Shown here: piece by piece, positions 26,945-34,844 of the stretch
How the letters are laid out: each line of letters starts with the position of its first letter
Position numbering within the stretch: the stretch's first letter is position 1
DNA from: Streptomyces avicenniae
Lineage (GTDB): Bacteria; Actinomycetota; Actinomycetes; Streptomycetales; Streptomycetaceae
Length of the DNA stretch: 64,000 nucleotides
NCBI RefSeq assembly: GCF_000719135.1
Contig: NZ_JOEK01000010.1
Location: forward strand, 1-64,000
Direction of reading: 5' to 3'
Program-made: the position numbers and the translations under genes
The notes under the pieces: model-generated
What the model saw: only the letters and a program-made list of their open reading frames with translations
Database searches by the model: none
What the model was told of the DNA's origin: nothing

Positions 26945-27938
26945 GGACGTCGGGCGCGTCGGCCGCTGCGCCGACCTCGGCCAGGAGCGCGAAGCCGTAC
27001 CGGTCGAGGGGCGCGGCGCTGGCCGACAGGAGGACGACACCTGTCCCGGCGGCGCGGTCGAGTCCGAGCCAGGACCTGAAGCCGCCGGTGCCGCCGTTGT
27101 GCCAGGTGACGTCCCGGTCCTTCATGCGCACGGTGATCCAGGCGGCGCCGATGCGGGCGCCGGAACCGAAGGGCGCGACCGGCTCCAGCGCGGCGACGCC
27201 GGGGGCGCTGCCGTCGAGCAGCGCCGCCGTGAGGCGGGCCATGCCGGTGAGCGTGGCGCGTACGCCGCCGGCGGGGCCCACCGCCTCGCCGGTCCACGGC
27301 TCCCGTGGCCGCCCCCGGCGGCTTCTTCCGGTGAGGGCGCCCGGCCTGAGCTGGTCGGCCGTCGCCGGTACGTAGAAGTCGTCGCAGCCCAGGGGGTCCG
27401 TGACACGCCGCCTGAGGAGAGCGGCGTAGGGGGTGTCGGCCGCCGCGGCGAGGGCGTGGCCGAGCAGTTCGAAGCCGAGGTTGGAGTAGCGGGGCCGCGG
27501 CTTGCCCAGCGGGACGCCCCTGGCCTGGTCGAGGAGTTGGTCGAGGTCCTCGCCGTAGGGGTTCGTGCCGTGCCGCCACAGGGCGAGCGTCCTGCGCGTG
27601 GGGTGGGCGGAGCGGGGGAGCCCCGGCAGGCCGGAGCGGTGGGTGCTCAGCGACTCCAGTGTCACCCGCGCCGCCGGGGCGTCGCGCAGCGGCAGCAGGT
27701 CGCCCAGCGTCGTCCCGTCGCCGATCTCGCCGCGCGTCCGCGCCTCGGCGTACAGCAGGCCGGTGAGGCCCTTCGACAGCGAGCCGATCTCGAAGTCGCC
27801 GTCGGGCCCCGTGCCGCGGTACGCCGTCGTGAGGTTCCCCGACGAGACGACGGCCGCCGCGGCCACGGGGTGGCGGGAGCCCGGCAGGGCGCCGAGCCAG
27901 GCGGCCGATCCGTCCTCGACACCCGCCGCGCCGGTCAT
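26940..27938 (-). CDS. Serine hydrolase, beta-lactamase/esterase family
   Basis: 332 aa. The SxxK motif is in GSLSKGLTGL, the second motif is Tyr-Ser-Asn in RYSNLGFELLGHAL, and the third is HNGGTGGF near the C-terminus. These are the marks of the class C beta-lactamase / D-alanyl-D-alanine carboxypeptidase / esterase superfamily. No signal peptide is visible, so an intracellular esterase role is possible. The gene overlaps the upstream HTH gene by ATGA (27935-27938), so the two are translationally coupled and share its operators. Confidence 0.88.
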   Translation of the reverse strand: MTGAAGVEDGSAAWLGALPGSRHPVAAAAVVSSGNLTTAYRGTGPDGDFEIGSLSKGLTGLLYAEARTRGEIGDGTTLGDLLPLRDAPAARVTLESLSTHRSGLPGLPRSAHPTRRTLALWRHGTNPYGEDLDQLLDQARGVPLGKPRPRYSNLGFELLGHALAAAADTPYAALLRRRVTDPLGCDDFYVPATADQLRPGALTGRSRRGRPREPWTGEAVGPAGGVRATLTGMARLTAALLDGSAPGVAALEPVAPFGSGARIGAAWITVRMKDRDVTWHNGGTGGFRSWLGLDRAAGTGVVLLSASAAPLDRYGFALLAEVGAAADAPDVR

Positions 27939-28171
27939 GACCGGCCCCCCAGCAGGCCACGGCCGCTGTGCTTCTTGTGGACGGCCTGTTTCGAGACACC
28001 CAGGGCCGCCGCGATCTGCGGCCAGGTGGCTCCCTCGTTCCGTGCGCGGCGCACGAGTACGGCCTCGGCGCGTTCGAGTTCGGCGCGCAGCCGTGCCATC
28101 GCCGCCAGGGCCACCAGCGGGTCCCTGTCGGCCGTCGCCGCGGCGATGCCGGTCAGTCCTTCGTCGCTCAT
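27935..28171 (-). CDS. Small helix-turn-helix DNA-binding protein
   Basis: 78 aa. An N-terminal helix pair (RLRAELERAEAVLVRRARN) is followed by an HTH, TWPQIAAALGVSKQAVHKKH, and a short basic tail. It belongs to a family of short HTH proteins common in Streptomyces. The start at 28171 directly abuts a 22-bp palindrome, with no ribosome-binding site between, so the mRNA is probably leaderless and the palindrome is an autoregulatory operator. The serine hydrolase downstream overlaps by 4 bp. Confidence 0.85.
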   Translation of the reverse strand: MSDEGLTGIAAATADRDPLVALAAMARLRAELERAEAVLVRRARNEGATWPQIAAALGVSKQAVHKKHSGRGLLGGRS

Positions 28172-28193
28172 GCGGTCAACCGTAGTTGACCGC
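28172..28193. promoter_or_regulatory. Operator 1 of the HTH/serine hydrolase operon
   Basis: Perfect 9-bp arms GCGGTCAAC and GTTGACCGC around CGTA, touching the start codon of the HTH gene. Its centre lies 29 bp from that of operator 2. Confidence 0.7.
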
Positions 28194-28202
28194 CACCGCT
28201 GT

Positions 28203-28220
28203 GGTCAACCTTGGTTGACC
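28203..28220. promoter_or_regulatory. Operator 2, overlapping an exonuclease stop codon
   Basis: GGTCAACCTTGGTTGACC has perfect 8-bp arms around TT. Its core GGTCAAC/GTTGACC equals that of operator 1. The TGA stop of the exonuclease gene (28205-28207, minus strand) lies inside it. Confidence 0.7.
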
Positions 28221-29167
28221 GCAGGTCGGTCCGGTCGGCGCTCCAGGGTGCTCAGCAGGCGGGTCAGTGAACCGCCCAGGCCCCAGCGGGCGTTGAGCGT
28301 GTCGAGGGCGGCCGGGTCGCGTGGCGTGGTGGGCAGGGCCGGGTCGTACGCGGGCAGGGGCAGGCCGGTCGCCACCCGGACGACGCGCGGGGCGACCTCC
28401 AGGTAGGCGGCGGCGGCCGTGAGCCGTTTGCGCTGGGCCGGGGTGAGCGGCGCCGCCGGGTCGTCCAGGGCGGCGGCGATGCCCGCCAGGTCGCCGAACT
28501 GCGCCAGCAGTCGCGCGGCGGTCTTCTCGCCGATGCCGGGGACGCCGGGCAGGCCGTCGCTCGGGTCGCCCCGCAGCAGGGCGAGGTCGGCGTACCCGGG
28601 GCCGTCCACGCCGTACCGGTCGCGCAGCGCCGTCTCGTCGAAGGCGGTCAGCGTCGCCATGCCCTTGACGGGGTAGAGCACGCGCACGCCGCGCCGGTCG
28701 TCGATGAGCTGGAACAGGTCACGGTCGCCGGTGACGATGTCCACGGGACCGGCGGCGGCGACGGCGAGGGTGCCGATCACGTCGTCCGCCTCGTGCTCGG
28801 GCACGCCGACGCGGGCGATGCCGAGGGCGTCGAGGACGGCCTCGATCACCGGCACCTGGGGGGAGAGCGTGTCGGGCACGGTCTCGGCGTCCGGGCCCTC
28901 CCCGTGCGCCTCGGCGACGCGGTGGGCCTTGTAGGTGGGGATCAGCGCGACGCGCCAGGCGGGGCGCCAATCGGCGTCCATGCAGGCGACGAGGTCGTCG
29001 GGCCGGTGGTCGGCGACGAGGCGCGCGATGAAGTCGAGCAGGCCGCGCACGGCGTTGACGGGCGTGCCGTCGGGGGCGCGCACGGACTCGGGCACGCCGA
29101 AGTACGCGCGGAAGTAGAGCGAGGCGGTGTCGAGCAGCATCAGGCGTCTGGTCACACCCCGGATCAT
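28205..29167 (-). CDS. 5'-3' exonuclease (PolI exonuclease-domain type)
   Basis: About 320 aa. LMLLDTASLYFRAYFG starts the N-terminal resolvase-like fold. The acidic metal-binding residues are in VACMDADWRP, VGVPEHEADDVIGTLA and DIVTGDRDLFQLIDD. The helix-hairpin-helix is DGLPGVPGIGEKTAARLL. It corresponds to the 5' nuclease of DNA polymerase I as a stand-alone protein and should act on flaps and RNA primers. The start is uncertain: ATG 29167 is favoured by a GAGG site; GTG 29155 and ATG 29185 are alternatives. The last four codons lie in operator 2. Confidence 0.9.
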   Translation of the reverse strand: MIRGVTRRLMLLDTASLYFRAYFGVPESVRAPDGTPVNAVRGLLDFIARLVADHRPDDLVACMDADWRPAWRVALIPTYKAHRVAEAHGEGPDAETVPDTLSPQVPVIEAVLDALGIARVGVPEHEADDVIGTLAVAAAGPVDIVTGDRDLFQLIDDRRGVRVLYPVKGMATLTAFDETALRDRYGVDGPGYADLALLRGDPSDGLPGVPGIGEKTAARLLAQFGDLAGIAAALDDPAAPLTPAQRKRLTAAAAYLEVAPRVVRVATGLPLPAYDPALPTTPRDPAALDTLNARWGLGGSLTRLLSTLERRPDRPAVNQG

Positions 29168-29308
29168 GCCGCACGCCTCGGACATCCCACGGGCACCCCC
29201 TTGGCCAAAAAAATAGTTTGATAGGCTAAGTATTAACGTTTTCTTGACGCATGCTTGACCCACCATCTGCGTGTCGAGCTGCCCGGACGCCGAGGAGGAG
29301 ACATTTCC

Positions 29309-29356
29309 ATGCCGACGACCCCGACGCCCCCTGCCACCACCGTCAGCGGCGGGTGA
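29309..29356 (+). CDS. Putative 15-aa leader peptide before the antiporter gene
   Basis: ATG 29309 follows a near-perfect GAGGAGGAG site. It encodes MPTTPTPPATTVSGG and stops at 29356, four bases before the antiporter ATG. The peptide has four prolines, including a PP pair. The upstream region is A/T-rich for this genome. The spacing suggests translational coupling or ribosome-stalling control of the antiporter. Confidence 0.45.
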   Translation: MPTTPTPPATTVSGG

Positions 29357-29360
29357 CCGT

Positions 29361-30620
29361 ATGGGACACGCCGACACGCTGCTCGCGATGGGCGGCGCCT
29401 TCGTGGCCGCCGCGTTCCTCGCCCGTCTCGGCAGCCGCATAGGGCTGCCGACGATCCCCCTGTTCATCCTGGCCGGGATACTCCTCGGCCCGAACACCCC
29501 CGGCTACGTCCTCCTGGAGGACCCGCACGACCTGGAGATGCTCTCCGCGCTCGGCCTGGTGCTGCTGCTGTTCTACCTGGGCCTCGAATTCCACATGGAC
29601 GACCTGCGGACCGGCGGCAGGAAGATGGCCGTCGCCGGATCGACGTACCTCGCGCTGAACGTCGGCGCGGGGCTCGGGTTCGGGTTCGCGCTGGGCTGGG
29701 GCACCTCCGAGGCGCTGGTGCTCGCCGGTGTCCTCGGCATCTCGTCCTCGGCCATCGTCACCAAGATCCTCGTGGACCTGGGGCGCATCGGCAATCCGGA
29801 GACGCGTCCCATCCTCGGCATCATCGTGGTGGAGGACATCTTCCTCGCGCTGTACCTCGCCGCCCTCCAGCCGATCATCTCCGGCGCGGACGGGGTCGGG
29901 GCGATGCTCACCGACATGGGGAAGGCGTTCGGCTTCCTGGTCGTCCTCGCGGTGGCCGCGCGCTGGGGCACCGGCGTCATCGGCAGGCTGTTCGCCACCA
30001 AGGACAACGAACTGCTCGTCATCTCCTTCCTCGGCGCCGCCGTCCTGGTCTCGGGGATCGCCGAGACGTTCGGGGTCGCGGACGCCATCGCCGCGTTCAT
30101 GGTCGGCCTGATCCTGGGCAACACCGGCTCGGGCGACCGCATCCGCGAGCTGGTCCATCCGCTGCGGGACGCGTTCGGCGCCATCTTCTTCTTCGGCTTC
30201 GGCCTGTCCATCGACCCGGGCGACCTGCCGTCGGTCATCTGGCCCGTGCTCATCGCGATTGTCGTCACGGTGACGATGAACCTGCTCGCCGGTCTGCTCA
30301 CCGCCCGGATCTACGGCTTCGGTGCCGGGCCCACGGCCAACGTCGCGACGACGCTGCTGGCCAGGGGCGAGTTCGCGCTCATCCTGGCGACCATGGCGGC
30401 GGCGGCCGGGCTCGACGCGCGCCTGTCGCCGTTCATCGCCGGATACGTGCTGATCCTCGCGGTCGTCGCGCCGCTGATCGCGGGCCGCTCCCACTGGCTG
30501 GCGCGCGTCCTGCCGGGCCATGGCCCGGAGCCGTCGCCGCCCGCCGCCGTCGGCGAGGCCGTGCCCGAGCCGGACACCGAGTGCGGCGCGGAACCCGAGC
30601 CCTCGGCCACGAGCCGCTGA
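29361..30620 (+). CDS. Cation:proton antiporter, CPA2 (Kef-type) family
   Basis: 419 aa with about 12 membrane helices and no TrkA-N domain. The N-terminal GLPTIPLFILAGILLGPNTP is the CPA2 inverted-repeat helix, and VLLLFYLGLEFHMDDL and SSSAIVTKILVDLG are characteristic. It should exchange K+ or Na+ for protons and affect pH or ion balance. The hydrophilic tail is Pro/Glu-rich. The start ATG 29361 has only a GGGTGA site overlapping the stop of the leader ORF, so it may depend on coupling. A 20-bp hairpin follows the stop. Confidence 0.9.
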   Translation: MGHADTLLAMGGAFVAAAFLARLGSRIGLPTIPLFILAGILLGPNTPGYVLLEDPHDLEMLSALGLVLLLFYLGLEFHMDDLRTGGRKMAVAGSTYLALNVGAGLGFGFALGWGTSEALVLAGVLGISSSAIVTKILVDLGRIGNPETRPILGIIVVEDIFLALYLAALQPIISGADGVGAMLTDMGKAFGFLVVLAVAARWGTGVIGRLFATKDNELLVISFLGAAVLVSGIAETFGVADAIAAFMVGLILGNTGSGDRIRELVHPLRDAFGAIFFFGFGLSIDPGDLPSVIWPVLIAIVVTVTMNLLAGLLTARIYGFGAGPTANVATTLLARGEFALILATMAAAAGLDARLSPFIAGYVLILAVVAPLIAGRSHWLARVLPGHGPEPSPPAAVGEAVPEPDTECGAEPEPSATSR

Positions 30621-30627
30621 GGACGGG

Positions 30628-30674
30628 CCCGGGGCGCCGTGGCAGGGGAGGGGGCCCTGCCACGGCGCCCCGGG
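30628..30674 (+). terminator. Strong hairpin downstream of the antiporter
   Basis: Perfect 20-bp arms (30628-30647 and 30655-30674) around a 7-nt G-rich loop, 8 bp after the stop. It is the longest perfect stem seen in the window. Confidence 0.75.
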
Positions 30675-30723
30675 CGGCGGCGCATCATGGGGGAAAGGCA
30701 CCGAGCGGACTGCGGGGACGGGC

Positions 30724-31479
30724 ATGGGTGAGACGAAGGTGGACGGCATGCGGCTGGACGTCTGGTCCGACGTGATCTGCCCGTGGTGCGGGCTCGGCAG
30801 GCACCGGCTCGCCGAGGCGCTGCGCCGGTTCGAGCACCGGGACGAGGTCACCGTCGTCCACCGCTCCTTCCAGCTCGACCCCTCCGCCCCCGTCGGCACG
30901 ACGCTCCCGGTGGCCGAGGCCCTGGCCGCCAAGATGGGCGCCTCGCCCGCCCAGGCCAGGGAGATGACCTCCCGGGTCGAGGAACTGGCCCGCGCCGAGG
31001 GGCTCACGCCCTACGTCGTCGGCGACAACGAGACGGGCAGCACCGCCCTCGTCCACGAGTTCCTGGCCCACGCCGGTGCGGAAGGGCAGCACGCCCAGGC
31101 GTGGGACGCGGTGTTCGACAGCTACTTCGGGCGCGCCGAGTCCGTCTTCACCGTCGAGGCACTGGTGTCCCTCGGGGAACGCCTCGGCCTCGACGCGGCG
31201 GACACCCGCGCCGCCCTCACCGACCGCCGGTACCGCGCCCAGGTCGAGGCCGAGGCGCGGCACGCCGCACGGCTCGGCGCGACCGGGGTGCCGTTCACGG
31301 TCATCGACGAACGCTTCGCCGTCATGGGCGCCCAGGACGCCGACACCCTGCTCGACGTCCTGCGGCAGGCGTGGGCAGCCGCGCACCCCGAGGCGCGCCC
31401 GGTGGTGGTCGCCGACACCGCCGAGGCGTGCGGGCCCGACGGCTGCGCCGTGCCGGACGACCACGCGGCGCACGGCTGA
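30724..31479 (+). CDS. DsbA-family oxidoreductase (FrnE-like)
   Basis: About 251 aa. Near the N-terminus VWSDVICPWCGLGR carries the CPWC active-site pair of the thioredoxin fold, and the insertion is all-helical. The cis-Pro segment is GATGVPFTVIDERF. The C-terminus has a further CGPDGC pair. Proteins of this family act as disulfide isomerases or polyketide-related thioredoxin-like enzymes (FrnE); the role here is not determined. No signal peptide, so cytosolic. ATG 30748 (MRLDVWSD), with AAGGTGG upstream, is an alternative start. Confidence 0.88.
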   Translation: MGETKVDGMRLDVWSDVICPWCGLGRHRLAEALRRFEHRDEVTVVHRSFQLDPSAPVGTTLPVAEALAAKMGASPAQAREMTSRVEELARAEGLTPYVVGDNETGSTALVHEFLAHAGAEGQHAQAWDAVFDSYFGRAESVFTVEALVSLGERLGLDAADTRAALTDRRYRAQVEAEARHAARLGATGVPFTVIDERFAVMGAQDADTLLDVLRQAWAAAHPEARPVVVADTAEACGPDGCAVPDDHAAHG

Positions 31480-31676
31480 CGCGCCGTCAACCGCGCCCGC
31501 CCGTACCGGATCCCGTGCGGAAAGCCCGGTTCCTCACCGGACGCGCGGTTCGGCGCCCCCGCAGCCCTGAGGCGGACTGGCCGGTCAGGGCACTGCTGTG
31601 AGAAATTCACTCCATCGAGGGCACGACGTACCGGGGGAACGTACGCGTGCCGGGGTGGACAAGGAGCGTGACGAAC

Positions 31677-32561
31677 ATGGCGACGCCTGCCGGCTGGTAC
31701 CCCGACCCCGGTCACGCGGGGCCGCCCCCACCCGCCGAGCGCTGGTGGGACGGGCAGACGTGGACCGCCCACACCCGCCCGCCGGACGCGACGATCCCGG
31801 CCCCCGCGCCCGTACCACAACCGACGTACGCGCAACCGCCGATCGGCCCGTACGCCGCCGCCCCGCCCTACGGCTACGGCTACCCGCAGGGCCCTCCGAC
31901 GCCCCGCACGCCGCGCAGCCGCTCCGTCGTCGTCCTGGCCGCCGTCCTCGTCGTCGCCCTGGTCGTCGCCGCCGTCGGCTACGTGACGCTCTCCGGCGAC
32001 GGAGACGGTGACGGCGGCCGGGACGAGGCGGACGGCACGCGGGGCACCGTGACCACCGCCCAGGCCGGTGGCGTCGCCCTGCCGCTCCTCGACGGCTGGA
32101 CCGAGGCCGACGTCGAGGGGGGCGTCATGATCAGCGCCGACCCGTACCCCTGCCCCGGGGACACCGAGCAGCAGTGCATCGGCGGCGCCGCCTCCCTCGG
32201 CGTCCTGCCGCAGGCCACCGACAGCCCGGAGGAACTGGCGCGCGCCGACATCGAACTGCACGCCGAGGACGGCTACGGCTCCGACGAGCTCTACAGCGGC
32301 GTGACAGGCGTCGAGGAGACCGACGCCGAGGAGGTCACCGTCCTCGGCCAGGACGGATTCCGCGTCCGGGCCAGGGTTGAGACCGGCGTGGGGATGGACG
32401 CGGTGGTCGAGTCCGTCGCCTTCCCCGCGCCGGACGGCAGCGGACTCGCCCTGCTGCGCCTCGCGTTCGACGTCCGGGACACCGCGCCGCCGGTCGAGGA
32501 CATGGCGCGCGTTCTGTCCGGACTGCGCGCGTCCGGCTCCGGGCCCGGTACCGAAGTATGA
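31677..32561 (+). CDS. DUF2510-domain membrane protein
   Basis: 294 aa, start ATG 31677 behind AAGGAG. The DUF2510 module (AGWYPDPGHAGP ... RWWDGQTWTAHTR) occupies residues 4-36, then comes a Pro/Tyr-rich linker, one membrane segment (VVVLAAVLVVALVVAAVGYV, about 85-105) and an acidic extracellular domain with two Cys (PYPCPGDTEQQC). The domain is common in Actinobacteria and has no assigned activity. It is 66 bp upstream of the mycosin pair and may be co-transcribed. Confidence 0.8.
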   Translation: MATPAGWYPDPGHAGPPPPAERWWDGQTWTAHTRPPDATIPAPAPVPQPTYAQPPIGPYAAAPPYGYGYPQGPPTPRTPRSRSVVVLAAVLVVALVVAAVGYVTLSGDGDGDGGRDEADGTRGTVTTAQAGGVALPLLDGWTEADVEGGVMISADPYPCPGDTEQQCIGGAASLGVLPQATDSPEELARADIELHAEDGYGSDELYSGVTGVEETDAEEVTVLGQDGFRVRARVETGVGMDAVVESVAFPAPDGSGLALLRLAFDVRDTAPPVEDMARVLSGLRASGSGPGTEV

Positions 32562-32627
32562 GGTGACAACCGTAAAGTGACCCCGTCAAGCGTCGGCAGC
32601 GGACGCCGGGGGCCGGGGAGTGGGCGG

Positions 32628-33632
32628 ATGAACACCGAACAGGGCCCGTGGCGTTCGGAGTCACCGCGGCCTCTCCCACCCCGCCCGGCAGCCCCGCCCG
32701 CCACCACCCGGCCGAGCGTACCGGCGTCCCGCCAGGCGCCGCTCCCCGCCGACCGGCCGGACGACGCCCCTCCGAGACCGGCCGTCCCCCCACCGCCCGC
32801 CGTACCGCCGCCGCCCGCGGAGCCCCCACCCCCCGGCACGTTCGGCCCCGTCCTGCGCTCCGGCACGCTCCGCCTGCCCAGCCGCACGCTGCGCATCGCC
32901 GGAGTCGTCGCCTGCCTGGTCCTCGGCACCGGGCTGCTGGGCGGCGCCGCCGCGGGCACCTGGCTCGGCCCCGACGCCGCCGCCGACACCGCGGCGCACC
33001 TCTTCACCGAGAGCCGCGACCTGTGGCGCGACCTCCCCGTGGACGACCTCTTCCCGCCCGAGATCACCGGCGAGGGCGCTGGCCCCGGCGGCGCCGACCG
33101 CACGTGGACGCGCATCGCCGTCGCGCCCGACAGCGGCTGCGCCGACGCCTTCGACCCGCTCCTCGCCGACGTCCTCGAACCCGTCGGCTGCCACCGCCTC
33201 GTCCGCGCCACCTACACCGACGAGACGCAGACCACCGTCACCACCGTCGGCCTCCTCTTCACCACGGCCGACGCCGCGGACATGGCGGCCCTCGAAGCCC
33301 GCTTCACCGAGGAGGACCTCGCCGCACGCCCCGACCTCCTGCCCCGCCCCTACGCGGCGCCCGGCACGGCCGCCGAGGACTTCGGCGACGCCCAGCGCGC
33401 CTCCTGGTCCGTCCGCGTCGCCACCGAGATACCCGTCGTCCGCTGGACCGTCACCGGCTTCGCCGACGGCCGCGCGTTCCCCGACCCCGAGCCCGCCGCC
33501 GAGGCCACGGCCGAGGACGCGGACAGCACCGTCGCCCTCGCCGGTCTCGGCCACGACGCCCAAGGGCTGGCGGACGCCCTCGACACCCGGCTGCGCGAAG
33601 CGGCCGACCGGTACGCCCCGGAGCCGCGATGA
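32628..33632 (+). CDS. Proline-rich single-pass membrane protein, partner of the mycosin-like protease
   Basis: 334 aa. The first ~75 residues are Pro-rich (PPPPAVPPPPAEPPPPG type), then one membrane segment (GVVACLVLGTGLLGGAAAG) and an extracellular domain with two Cys and acidic loops. The start at 32628 has GGGGAG upstream. It overlaps the protease gene by ATGA (33629-33632), so the two products are coupled. No conserved family was recognised; similar unnamed membrane genes precede mycosin genes in Streptomyces. It may position or inhibit the protease. Confidence 0.72.
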   Translation: MNTEQGPWRSESPRPLPPRPAAPPATTRPSVPASRQAPLPADRPDDAPPRPAVPPPPAVPPPPAEPPPPGTFGPVLRSGTLRLPSRTLRIAGVVACLVLGTGLLGGAAAGTWLGPDAAADTAAHLFTESRDLWRDLPVDDLFPPEITGEGAGPGGADRTWTRIAVAPDSGCADAFDPLLADVLEPVGCHRLVRATYTDETQTTVTTVGLLFTTADAADMAALEARFTEEDLAARPDLLPRPYAAPGTAAEDFGDAQRASWSVRVATEIPVVRWTVTGFADGRAFPDPEPAAEATAEDADSTVALAGLGHDAQGLADALDTRLREAADRYAPEPR

Positions 33633-34828
33633 CCCGCCCCGCCCGCCTCGCCGCCGCCCTGACGGCCGCCGCCGTGCTCACCCCGGCCCTCGCCGTCGCC
33701 ACCCCCGCCCGCGCCGACTCGATCCGCGAGCAGCAGCAGTGGGCCCTCGACGCCATCCACGCCCCCGACGCCTGGGAGACGACACGCGGCGAGGGCATCA
33801 CCGTCGCCGTCCTCGACACCGGCGTGGACGCCGACCACCCCGACCTCGCCGGAGCCGTCCTCCCGGGCCACGACCTCGTCGGCCTCGGCGCCTCGCCAGG
33901 CGACGACACCTGGGCCGCGCACGGCACCGCCATGGCCGGGATCATCGCCGGACGCGGCCACGGCCCCGACAACGGCAGCGGCGTCATCGGCGTCGCCCCC
34001 GCCGCCCGCATCCTGCCCGTCCGCGTCCTGCTGGAGGACGACGACCCGGAACGCGACGAGGCACGCCGCACCCGCACCGGCGCGCTCGCCGAAGGCATCC
34101 GCTGGGCCGCCGACCAGGGCGCCGACGTCATCAACCTCTCGCTCGGCGACGACAGCGACTCGGCCCGCCCCGACCCCGAGCAGGACGCGGCCGTCCGCTA
34201 CGCGCTCGACCAGGGCGCCGTCGTCGTCGCCTCCGCGGGCAACGGAGGCGACGAGGGCGACCCCGTCTCGTACCCCGCCGGATACCCGGGCGTCATCGCC
34301 GTCGCCGCCGTGGACCGCAGCGGGGCCACCACCGACTTCTCCACCCGCCGCTGGTACACCACGGTCAGCGCCCCAGGCAAGGACGTCATCGTCGCCGACC
34401 CGGACGGCCGCTACTACGCGGGATGGGGCACGTCCGCCGCCGCCGCGTTCGTCTCCGGCTCCGTCGCCCTGCTGCGCGCCGCCTACCCGGACCTCACTCC
34501 CGCGCAGGTGCGTGACCTCCTCGCGGACACCGCCCAGAACCCGCCGCCCGGCGGGCGTGACGACACCTTCGGCAGCGGCGTCGTGGACCCGGCCGCCGCG
34601 ATCGAGGCCGCGGCCGAACTCGTCGCCGCGCCCCTCGAACCGGCCGCCGAGCCCTACACCGCCCGCTACTTCGGCCCCGGGCCCCGCCCGGTCACCGGCG
34701 GCGACACCTCCTGGCTCGCCCCGGCCGCCGGGGCCGCGGGCACGCTCTTCATGGTCGGCGCCGCCGTGCTGACGGCCCGCCTCCGCCGCAGGACGGGCGC
34801 GCCGTGGTGGCGGCCCGACCAGTGGTGA
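33629..34828 (+). CDS. Subtilisin-family protease, type VII secretion mycosin-like
   Basis: 399 aa with a signal peptide cut near ATPARA-DSIRE. The S8 triad is Asp in VAVLDTGVDADHPD, His in WAAHGTAMAGIIAG, and Ser in WGTSAAAAFVSGS; the oxyanion Asn is in VVASAGNGG. A C-terminal membrane helix (LAPAAGAAGTLFMVGAAVLT) with a basic tail anchors it, so the catalytic part is outside. The N-terminal SIREQQQWALDAIHAPDAW is the mycosin extension. Mycosins support type VII secretion, but no ESX core gene (eccB-eccE) is in the window. Confidence 0.87.
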   Translation: MTRPARLAAALTAAAVLTPALAVATPARADSIREQQQWALDAIHAPDAWETTRGEGITVAVLDTGVDADHPDLAGAVLPGHDLVGLGASPGDDTWAAHGTAMAGIIAGRGHGPDNGSGVIGVAPAARILPVRVLLEDDDPERDEARRTRTGALAEGIRWAADQGADVINLSLGDDSDSARPDPEQDAAVRYALDQGAVVVASAGNGGDEGDPVSYPAGYPGVIAVAAVDRSGATTDFSTRRWYTTVSAPGKDVIVADPDGRYYAGWGTSAAAAFVSGSVALLRAAYPDLTPAQVRDLLADTAQNPPPGGRDDTFGSGVVDPAAAIEAAAELVAAPLEPAAEPYTARYFGPGPRPVTGGDTSWLAPAAGAAGTLFMVGAAVLTARLRRRTGAPWWRPDQW

Positions 34829-34844
34829 ACGACCCCTGGCGGGC

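Noticed and set aside
29343..31007. 554-aa minus-strand frame opposite the antiporter
   Set aside because: Low-complexity, Asp/Glu/Arg-rich, antisense to a clear membrane protein.
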